DNA from: Clostridia bacterium
GTDB lineage: Bacteria > Bacillota > Peptococcia > DRI-13 > DTU073
NCBI GenBank assembly: GCA_012842035.1
Contig: DUTO01000236.1
Location: forward strand, 1 to 7,098
Reading direction: 5' to 3'
DNA length: 7,098 bases
The position numbers and the translations under genes are program-made. Positions within the stretch are counted from its first letter, which is position 1. Each line of letters starts with the position of its first letter. The notes beneath the pieces were generated by a model. It searched no databases, was not told the origin of the DNA, and worked only from the letters and a program-made list of their open reading frames with translations. Shown in pieces: positions 1 through 7,098 of the stretch.

Positions 1-1
1 C

Positions 2-2302
<2,301 letters not shown>

Positions 2303-2304
2303 TC

Positions 2305-2334
2305 TTGACATTCGCTTGTTTGCAATGATAAAAT
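2305..2334 (+). promoter_or_regulatory. Predicted sigma-A promoter of the str operon
   Basis: A consensus -35 TTGACA (2305-2310) is followed by an 18-bp spacer and a -10 TAAAAT (2329-2334; five of six match TATAAT). TG at 2326-2327 makes an extended -10, TGATAAAAT. The predicted transcription start is about 2341. The -35 lies two bases after the rpoC stop, in the only gap before the L7Ae-family gene, so it would drive L7Ae-rpsL-rpsG-fusA-tuf independently of rpoBC. Seen in sequence; activity is inferred. Confidence 0.8.
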
Positions 2335-2341
2335 ACGTAAG

Positions 2342-2389
2342 TGTGCATTATTTCCGAGATATAAGAAGGGGGTAAAGAACTAATGCACA
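2342..2389 (+). promoter_or_regulatory. Leader stem-loop pairing the mRNA 5' end with the L7Ae-family start codon
   Basis: TGTGCATTA (2342-2350) is the exact reverse complement of TAATGCACA (2381-2389), giving a perfect 9-bp stem. The 3' arm contains the ATG at 2383-2385, and the Shine-Dalgarno (AGAAGGGGG, 2364-2372) lies in the enclosed loop. The 5' arm begins at the predicted transcription start. The stem may extend past a U2351/C2380 mismatch, either by UUC/GAA pairing or as a kink-turn-like element. A regulatory role is inferred. Confidence 0.5.
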
Positions 2390-2634
2390 GGCTTAAAGAA
2401 GCACCAAAAAAGGTAATAGGTTTTAAGCAGTCTTTAAAAGCGATAGAAAGAGGGACGGCTGTTATAGTTTATGTGGCCAGAGATAGTGCGGATAAAATTC
2501 GCTTGTCTCTTATGGAGCTGTGTGCCCAGCAGGAAGTACCTGTTGTGGAAGCAGAAACAATGTTGGAGTTAGGCAAAATTTGTGGGATACAGGTAGGAGC
2601 CTCTGTCGCCGCAATTTTAAAAGACAAAGGATAA
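2383..2634 (+). CDS. ybxF: L7Ae/L30e/S12e/Gadd45-family RNA-binding protein (YbxF-like)
   Basis: This is a small 83-residue protein of the bacterial L7Ae-like group. Characterised relatives (Bacillus YbxF and YlxQ) bind kink-turn RNA; the cellular role is less clear and they are not core ribosomal proteins. The family pattern is plain: a GFKQSLKAIERG segment (about 13-24) matching the G-x-KQ-x-x-KA RNA-contact region, the VIVYVARDSADKI strand-helix (28-40), and LGKICGIQVGAS (62-73), the conserved C-terminal loop and helix. The length is typical of the family. The ATG is preceded by AGAAGGGGG (2364-2372) with a 10-nt spacer. It lies between rpoC and rpsL, where Firmicutes commonly carry this gene, and is the first gene after the predicted promoter. 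A leader stem includes its start codon. Family assignment is strong; the symbol follows the Bacillus orthologue and position. Confidence 0.9.
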   Translation: MHRLKEAPKKVIGFKQSLKAIERGTAVIVYVARDSADKIRLSLMELCAQQEVPVVEAETMLELGKICGIQVGASVAAILKDKG

Positions 2635-2665
2635 GGCAAGTTGGGGAATAAGTTTTTATATTAGG

Positions 2666-2674
2666 AAGGAGGTG
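2666..2674 (+). promoter_or_regulatory. Ribosome binding site that fixes the rpsL start
   Basis: AAGGAGGTG fully matches the anti-Shine-Dalgarno and sits 8 nt (counted from AGGAGG) before the ATG at 2681. An in-frame GTG at 2672 lies inside this site and so cannot be the start. The protein from 2681 begins MPTINQLV, the usual S12 N-terminus. Confidence 0.93.
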
Positions 2675-2680
2675 GGTGAG

Positions 2681-3070
2681 ATGCCAACGATTAATCAGCT
2701 TGTTAAACAAGGTAGAAAGCAAATGGGAAAGAAATCTACGGCTCCGGCCTTAAAAGAATGCCCTCAAAAAAGGGGTGTCTGTACGAGGGTGTATACGACA
2801 ACGCCGAAAAAGCCTAATTCTGCATTGCGGAAAGTGGCTAGGGTTAGGTTGACAAATGGTCTGGAGGTCACTGTTTATATCCCTGGTATTGGTCATAATC
2901 TGCAGGAACACTCTGTTGTTTTAGTGCGTGGTGGCAGAATTAAGGATATACCAGGCGTTCGGTATCATATTGTCAGAGGGGCTTTAGATACTGCCGGGGT
3001 ACAAGAGCGTAGCCAGAGTCGTTCTAAATATGGTGCAAAGCGACCAAAAGGAGCTGCTGCTAAAAAGTAA
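2681..3070 (+). CDS. rpsL: 30S ribosomal protein S12
   Basis: S12 sits at the interface of the small subunit next to the decoding centre and helps set decoding accuracy. The 129-residue protein starts MPTINQLVKQ and carries the near-invariant stretch CPQKRGVCTRVYTTTPKKPN (27-46), then GHNLQEHSV (71-79) and RGGRIKDIPGVRYH (83-96). Lys43 and Lys88, the classic sites of streptomycin-resistance mutations, are both lysine (codons AAA at 2807 and AAG at 2942), as is usual in sensitive strains. Asp89, the residue methylthiolated in E. coli S12, is present, as is Pro91. The tail is a short basic GAAAKK extension. The start at 2681 is set by the upstream AAGGAGGTG. It lies 46 bp after the L7Ae-family gene and 53 bp before rpsG, as expected for a str operon. 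No odd residues or breaks were seen. Confidence 0.99.
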   Translation: MPTINQLVKQGRKQMGKKSTAPALKECPQKRGVCTRVYTTTPKKPNSALRKVARVRLTNGLEVTVYIPGIGHNLQEHSVVLVRGGRIKDIPGVRYHIVRGALDTAGVQERSQSRSKYGAKRPKGAAAKK

Positions 3071-3108
3071 AAGAGTTAATAATTCACTAATTAGCCTCAT
3101 GTGTTAAA

Positions 3109-3115
3109 AAGGGGG
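3109..3115 (+). promoter_or_regulatory. G-rich ribosome binding site of rpsG
   Basis: AAGGGGG, followed by GAG, precedes the rpsG ATG at 3124 with a spacer of about 8 nt. It is the AAGGAGG core with A replaced by G, so it would pair with 16S rRNA through a G-U wobble. The L7Ae-family gene and fusA show the same type of site. Confidence 0.75.
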
Positions 3116-3123
3116 GAGAAAAA

Positions 3124-3594
3124 ATGTCTAGAAAAGGGAACGCGCCAATAAGAGAGGTTTCGTTTGACCCTATTTATGATTCTAAATTAGCAACGAAAAT
3201 AATTAATAAAATCATGTATGATGGCAAGAGAGGAAGAGCCGAAAAGATTTTTTATAATGCTTTAAAAATTGTGGAAGAAAAAACCGGTCAAGATGGTTTG
3301 GAAGTATTAGAACAAGCTTTAAAAAATATTATGCCGGTATTGGAAGTAAAAGCACGTCGAGTAGGTGGGGCTAATTATCAAGTTCCGGTAGAGGTTCGCC
3401 CTGAACGGAAAGAAGCTTTGGGAATAAGATGGTTAGCTGCTTTTGCTCGTAAACGTGGGGAGAAAACAATGGAACAAAGGCTTGCCGCGGAAATTCTTGA
3501 TGCTTCTAAAAATATGGGTGGAGCGGTAAAAAAACGGGAGGAAGTTCATAGAATGGCAGAAGCAAATAAGGCTTTTGCTCATTACCGGTGGTAA
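3124..3594 (+). CDS. rpsG: 30S ribosomal protein S7
   Basis: S7 is a primary 16S rRNA-binding protein that nucleates assembly of the small-subunit head and lies near the E-site tRNA and mRNA exit. The 156-residue length equals the usual Firmicutes S7. Visible hallmarks are DPIYDSKLATKIINKIMYDG (15-34), the KNIMPVLEVKARRVGGANYQ block (67-86) followed by VPVEVRPERK, the EKTMEQRLAAEI helix, and the terminal VKKREEVHRMAEANKAFAHY-RW. The start is supported by the G-rich ribosome binding site and a standard basic N-terminus (MSRKGNAPIREV). In E. coli, S7 represses its own operon by binding the rpsL-rpsG gap. The 53-nt gap here (3071-3123) shows no structure I can match to that site, so autoregulation there is not supported by inspection. 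Confidence 0.99.
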   Translation: MSRKGNAPIREVSFDPIYDSKLATKIINKIMYDGKRGRAEKIFYNALKIVEEKTGQDGLEVLEQALKNIMPVLEVKARRVGGANYQVPVEVRPERKEALGIRWLAAFARKRGEKTMEQRLAAEILDASKNMGGAVKKREEVHRMAEANKAFAHYRW

Positions 3595-3599
3595 AAACT

Positions 3600-3639
3600 C
3601 TCCCCTCGCTTAAGAGCCATTCAGTCTAAAGAAGGGGGG
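3600..3639 (+). promoter_or_regulatory. Candidate hairpin masking the fusA ribosome binding site
   Basis: CTCCCCT (3600-3606) can pair with AGGGGGG (3633-3639) over 7 bp (five G-C, one A-U, one G-U), leaving a 26-nt loop. The 3' arm is the fusA Shine-Dalgarno (AAGGGGGG, 3632-3639; ATG at 3648). The 5' arm begins only 6 bases after the rpsG stop, so a ribosome finishing rpsG would cover and open it. This suggests translational coupling of fusA to rpsG. Complementarity is seen; function is inferred. Confidence 0.4.
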
Positions 3640-3647
3640 CTAAAGTC

Positions 3648-5732
3648 ATGACAAGAAAAATTACGTTAGATAAAATAAGAAATATAGGAATTATGGCACA
3701 TATTGATGCCGGCAAGACAACAACCACGGAAAGAATTCTTTTTTATACTGGTCGTGTGCACAAAATTGGTGAAGTGCATGATGGTGCTGCTACTATGGAT
3801 TGGATGGTACAAGAGCAAGAAAGAGGAATTACAATCACCTCGGCGGCTACGACATGTCAATGGAAAGATTGCCAGATTAATATCATCGACACGCCCGGGC
3901 ACGTTGATTTTACCGTAGAGGTTGAGCGTTCTTTGCGTGTGCTGGATGGTGCCGTGGCTGTTTTTTGTTCGGTAGGTGGTGTAGAACCGCAGTCCGAAAC
4001 TGTCTGGCGTCAAGCTGATAAATATAGGGTGCCGCGCATTGCCTATATTAATAAAATGGATCGAGTGGGAGCGGATTTTTTTAGAGGAATTAAGATGATT
4101 AAGGAAAGGTTGGGAGCCCATCCTGTGCCTATTCAGCTGCCTATTGGGGCTGAAGATAAATTTAGTGGAATTATTGATTTGTTAAAAATGAAAGCTTATC
4201 ATTATCTTGATGACTTGGGTACCAGGAGCGAAGAAAACGAGATTCCTGAAGAGATGTTGGAGCAAGCGCAAAAGTATCGTGAAAAAATGATTGAAGCAGT
4301 GGCTGAAACAGATGAGCAGCTTTTAGAAAAATATATTGAGGGTGTAGAAATTACGGAAGAGGAATTAATTCAAGGGCTTCGCAAGGCTACCTTAAATGTA
4401 CAGGTTACTCCTGTTGTTTGTGGTTCATCATTTAAAAATAAAGGGATTCAATTTTTATTAGATGCGGTAATTAATTTCCTTCCTTCGCCCTTAGATGTAC
4501 CTGCTATAGAAGGCGTCAATCCGGAAACGGGTGATGAAGAAGAAAGACATGCCCGCGATGAGGAACCTTTTTCAGCCTTAGCGTTTAAGATTATGACCGA
4601 CCCTTATGTAGGAAAATTAGCTTTTTTTAGGGTGTACTCAGGGACATTGAAGTCCGGTTCCTATATTTATAATTCAACGACCAAGAAAAGGGAAAGAGTT
4701 AGTCGTATTTTACGGATGCATGCTAATCACCGTGAAGAAGTCGAAGCAGTATTTGCCGGAGATATTGCAGCAGCTGTTGGTTTTAAACAGATTACGACCG
4801 GGGATACTCTTACTGATGAAAATGAACCGATTATCCTTGAATCAATGCAATTTCCGGAGCCGGTTATTGATGTGGCGATTGAACCCCAAACCAGGGCTGA
4901 TCAGGATAAAATGGGGCTTGCTTTAGCTCGTTTGGCTGAGGAAGACCCGACTTTTCGGACACATATGAACCCGGAAACAGGGCAAACGATTATTTCGGGA
5001 ATGGGAGAACTACATTTAGAAATTATCGCGGATCGTCTTTTACGGGAATTTAAAGTGAATGCTAAGGTAGGAAGGCCCCAAGTTGCCTATAAAGAAACCA
5101 TTCGTTCTAAGGTTAAGGCTACTGGTAAGTTTATTAGACAGTCAGGCGGTCGCGGTCAGTATGGGCACTGTGAAATAGAATTAGAACCTTTAGAGCCGGG
5201 AGCCGGCTATGAGTTTGTCAATAAAATTGTGGGGGGAGTTATTCCCAAAGAATATATCCCCCATGTGGATAATGGTATTAGAGAAGCAATGGAAACCGGG
5301 GTTTTAGCCGGATATCCGACAATTGATATACGGGCTACTCTTTATGATGGTTCATATCATGAAGTTGACTCTTCGGAAATGGCTTTTAAAATTGCCGGTT
5401 CTATGGCTTTGAAAAATGGTGTGGCCAAAGCTGACCCTATCCTTTTAGAACCAATTATGAAAGTAGAAGTAGTTGTGCCGGAAGAGTATATGGGTGATGT
5501 GATTGGGGACATTAATGCCCGGCGTGGTAAAATTGAAGGCATGGAAACAAGAGCCGGAGCGCAAGTAATTAGAGGATTTGTTCCTTTAGCGGCCATGTTT
5601 GGTTATGCTACAGATTTGAGGTCTAAGACACAAGGTCGTGGTATCTATGTGATGCAATTTTCTCATTATGGAGAAATACCTAAAAATATCACTGAAGAAA
5701 TTATTGCTAAGCGTCAGGGTAAAGAAGTATAA
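3648..5732 (+). CDS. fusA: Elongation factor G
   Basis: EF-G is the cytosolic GTPase that drives ribosome translocation and, with ribosome recycling factor, splits post-termination ribosomes. The 694 residues match the normal length of the housekeeping (EFG1) form. GTPase motifs: G1 AHIDAGKT (17-24), switch I RGITIT (59-64), G3 DTPGH (81-85), G4 NKMD (135-138) and a G5-like CGSS in the VTPVVCGSSFKNKG segment. Domain II starts around the DPYVGKLAFFRVYSG segment. Domain III contains GMGELHLEII (451-460). Domain IV contains QSGGRGQYGH (498-507) and the tip histidine His571 in YHEVDSSEMAFK, the counterpart of E. coli His583. Domain V starts near LLEPIMKVEV and ends with MFGYATDLRSKTQGRG. The start is set by AAGGGGGG at 3632-3639 with an 8-nt spacer. 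It lies between rpsG and tuf as in canonical str operons. No substitutions stood out; it does not look like a tetracycline-resistance or fusidate-protection paralogue. Confidence 0.99.
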   Translation: MTRKITLDKIRNIGIMAHIDAGKTTTTERILFYTGRVHKIGEVHDGAATMDWMVQEQERGITITSAATTCQWKDCQINIIDTPGHVDFTVEVERSLRVLDGAVAVFCSVGGVEPQSETVWRQADKYRVPRIAYINKMDRVGADFFRGIKMIKERLGAHPVPIQLPIGAEDKFSGIIDLLKMKAYHYLDDLGTRSEENEIPEEMLEQAQKYREKMIEAVAETDEQLLEKYIEGVEITEEELIQGLRKATLNVQVTPVVCGSSFKNKGIQFLLDAVINFLPSPLDVPAIEGVNPETGDEEERHARDEEPFSALAFKIMTDPYVGKLAFFRVYSGTLKSGSYIYNSTTKKRERVSRILRMHANHREEVEAVFAGDIAAAVGFKQITTGDTLTDENEPIILESMQFPEPVIDVAIEPQTRADQDKMGLALARLAEEDPTFRTHMNPETGQTIISGMGELHLEIIADRLLREFKVNAKVGRPQVAYKETIRSKVKATGKFIRQSGGRGQYGHCEIELEPLEPGAGYEFVNKIVGGVIPKEYIPHVDNGIREAMETGVLAGYPTIDIRATLYDGSYHEVDSSEMAFKIAGSMALKNGVAKADPILLEPIMKVEVVVPEEYMGDVIGDINARRGKIEGMETRAGAQVIRGFVPLAAMFGYATDLRSKTQGRGIYVMQFSHYGEIPKNITEEIIAKRQGKEV

Positions 5733-5769
5733 ATTGAAAAATTAATTTAAAAAGGAGGAAAGAATTATA

Positions 5770-6960
5770 ATGGCTAAGGCAAAATTTGAAAGAACAAAAC
5801 CCCATGTAAATATTGGGACGATTGGTCATGTTGACCATGGTAAGACAACATTGACTGCAGCAATTACAACAATTTTGGCCAAGAAAGGCTTGTCGCAATT
5901 GGTCGCCTATGACCAAATTGACAAAGCACCAGAAGAGAAGGAGCGTGGGATTACGATTTCGACCTCACATGTTGAGTATGAAACAGAACAGCGTCATTAT
6001 GCCCACGTAGACTGTCCCGGACACGCTGACTATGTTAAGAATATGATTACCGGAGCGGCACAAATGGATGGTGCTATTCTCGTTGTGTCTGCTACAGACG
6101 GACCTATGCCCCAAACTCGTGAACATATTCTCTTAGCTCGTCAAGTAGGGGTTCCTTATATTGTTGTCTTTATGAATAAAGTTGATATGGTTGATGACGA
6201 AGAGTTACTGGAATTAGTAGAAATGGAATTAAGAGAACTTTTAACCGAGTATGAATTTCCGGGTGATGACCTTCCGATTATTAGAGGCTCAGCCTTAAAA
6301 GCCTTGGAAGAGCCGGAAAGTGAATGGTCTGAAGCTATTATGGAATTGATGGAAGCTGTCGATAAATATATTCCTACTCCGGAAAGACCTACCGAAAAAC
6401 CATTCTTAATGCCGGTGGAAGACGTATTTTCCATTACAGGACGTGGTACAGTGGCTACCGGTCGTGTGGAAAGAGGTACTGTTAAAGTAGGGGATGAAGT
6501 AGAAATTGTCGGGTTGGCCGAAGCCTCGCGGAAGACTGTAGTAACAGGCGTAGAAATGTTCCGCAAATTATTGGATCAGGCGGTAGCCGGAGATAATATC
6601 GGTACGCTTTTGCGTGGTGTAGATAAAACCGAGATTGAAAGAGGTCAGGTTTTAGCTAAGCCCGGTTCGATTGAACCTCACGTTAAGTTTACGGCCGAGG
6701 TATATGTTTTGACTAAGGAGGAAGGCGGGAGACATACACCTTTCTTTAATGGTTATCGTCCTCAGTTTTATTTCCGGACTACAGATGTAACCGGTGTTAC
6801 TACTTTACCTGAAGGTGTAGAAATGTGTATGCCCGGTGATAATATTAAGATGACGATTGAATTGATTACGCCGATTGCCATTGAAGAAGGCTTGCGTTTT
6901 GCAATTCGTGAAGGTGGACACACAGTAGGTGCCGGGGTCGTAACCGGTATTATTGAGTAG
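5770..6960 (+). CDS. tuf: Elongation factor Tu
   Basis: EF-Tu delivers aminoacyl-tRNA to the ribosomal A site as a GTP complex. The 396-residue length is typical. Motifs: G1 GHVDHGKT (19-26), switch I RGITIST with the Mg2+-coordinating Thr62, G3 DCPGH (81-85) with catalytic His85, G4 NKVD (136-139) and G5 SALK in RGSALKALEE. Domain 2 carries the GRGTVATGRVERG signature, and domain 3 carries KEEGGRHTPFF and YRPQFYFRTTDVTG. The C-terminus GAGVVTGIIE is complete. His384 (GGHTVGAG) replaces the Arg found at this position in E. coli and B. subtilis. The start follows AAAGGAGG (5751-5758) with an 11-nt spacer. It is the last gene of the operon, 37 bp after fusA, and is followed by a terminator. Whether the genome has a second tuf copy cannot be seen here. 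Confidence 0.99.
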   Translation: MAKAKFERTKPHVNIGTIGHVDHGKTTLTAAITTILAKKGLSQLVAYDQIDKAPEEKERGITISTSHVEYETEQRHYAHVDCPGHADYVKNMITGAAQMDGAILVVSATDGPMPQTREHILLARQVGVPYIVVFMNKVDMVDDEELLELVEMELRELLTEYEFPGDDLPIIRGSALKALEEPESEWSEAIMELMEAVDKYIPTPERPTEKPFLMPVEDVFSITGRGTVATGRVERGTVKVGDEVEIVGLAEASRKTVVTGVEMFRKLLDQAVAGDNIGTLLRGVDKTEIERGQVLAKPGSIEPHVKFTAEVYVLTKEEGGRHTPFFNGYRPQFYFRTTDVTGVTTLPEGVEMCMPGDNIKMTIELITPIAIEEGLRFAIREGGHTVGAGVVTGIIE

Positions 6961-6964
6961 TGTT

Positions 6965-6992
6965 TGAGAAGTGAGAAGTGGGAAGTTGGAGG
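6965..6992 (+). repeat. Four-unit heptamer tandem repeat, consensus TGAGAAG
   Basis: Four adjacent 7-bp units follow the tuf stop: TGAGAAG, TGAGAAG, TGGGAAG and TTGGAGG. The first two are identical, the third differs at one base, and the fourth has decayed. All are purine-rich on this strand. The array lies between the stop codon and the terminator stem and is not part of any gene seen. Confidence 0.6.
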
Positions 6993-7004
6993 CTCGCTAG
7001 AAAG

Positions 7005-7032
7005 ATAAGCAGGAATCTTTCCTGCTTATTTT
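7005..7032 (+). terminator. Rho-independent terminator after tuf
   Basis: ATAAGCAGGAA (7005-7015) and TTCCTGCTTAT (7019-7029) form a perfect 11-bp stem around a TCT loop, followed by TTT. The T tract is short, but the stem is strong and placed 44 bp after the tuf stop. It marks the end of the str transcript in this genome. The stem is almost symmetrical with no A tract of note upstream, so bidirectional use is uncertain. Confidence 0.85.
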
Positions 7033-7098
7033 GGTCAATTGAAAAGGTAAGTTCCAGTTTGCAAAAGTAAAATCTGTAGAAATTAAAAAATAAAAATA
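7033..7098. other. A/T-rich tail, no gene recognised
   Basis: These 66 bases are A/T-rich, ending in an A-dominated run. I see no start codon with a ribosome binding site, no RNA gene and no convincing promoter. It is probably the intergenic space before the next transcription unit. Confidence 0.5.

Noticed and set aside
2672..2680. Upstream in-frame GTG start for rpsL
   Set aside because: It lies inside the AAGGAGGTG ribosome binding site and would add three residues not found on S12; the ATG at 2681 gives the family N-terminus.
3071..3123. S7 autoregulatory site in the rpsL-rpsG gap
   Set aside because: The position fits the E. coli precedent, but the sequence is A/T-rich and I could not draw a stable structure resembling the S7 target.
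5733..5769. Separate tuf promoter or hairpin in the fusA-tuf gap
   Set aside because: The 37-bp gap has only weak A/T complementarity and no -35/-10 pair at proper spacing.
6156..6566. 136-codon minus-strand open frame opposite tuf
   Set aside because: It is Ser/Thr/Ile-rich low-information sequence, as expected from the complement of tuf codons, with no family resemblance.
7039..7073. Promoter after the terminator (TTGAAA ... TAAAAT)
   Set aside because: The spacing is 23 bp, too long for a sigma-A promoter, and no gene follows in the window.

Overview
The window holds the end of the RNA polymerase operon and a complete str-type translation operon from a low-G+C Gram-positive bacterium. 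All genes are on the + strand: rpoC (3' two thirds), an L7Ae/YbxF-family K-turn protein gene, rpsL (S12), rpsG (S7), fusA (EF-G) and tuf (EF-Tu). Four points suggest Firmicutes, most likely a clostridial lineage: the L7Ae-like gene between rpoC and rpsL, the lack of the large trigger-loop insertion found in proteobacterial RpoC, strong AGGAGG-type ribosome binding sites, and A/T-rich third codon positions. A genus cannot be assigned from these conserved genes alone.

Layout. Bases 1-2302 encode the C-terminal part of RpoC, with the catalytic aspartate motif, bridge helix, second zinc site and trigger loop. Two bases after its stop begins a strong sigma-A-type promoter: TTGACA, an 18-bp spacer and an extended -10 TGATAAAAT. 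It should start a transcript near 2341, giving a leader of about 42 nt before the L7Ae-family gene (2383-2634). Then come rpsL (2681-3070), rpsG (3124-3594), fusA (3648-5732) and tuf (5770-6960), with gaps of 37-53 bp and a Shine-Dalgarno sequence before each. After tuf lie a four-unit heptamer repeat (6965-6992) and an 11-bp-stem intrinsic terminator (7005-7032). The final 66 bases are A/T-rich with no recognisable gene.

Functionally this is core information processing: transcription (RpoC), the decoding-centre and head proteins of the small subunit (S12, S7), and the two main elongation GTPases. The L7Ae-like protein binds kink-turn RNA in characterised relatives.

The coding genes are ordinary; I see no undescribed multi-gene system. 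The most interesting structure is in non-coding RNA. The predicted 5' end of the str transcript (2342-2350) is perfectly complementary over 9 bp to bases 2381-2389, which include the start codon of the L7Ae-family gene. The enclosed segment can also be drawn as a kink-turn, which raises the possibility of autoregulation by the encoded K-turn binder. A second candidate translational switch lies between rpsG and fusA, where a pyrimidine run can mask the fusA Shine-Dalgarno.
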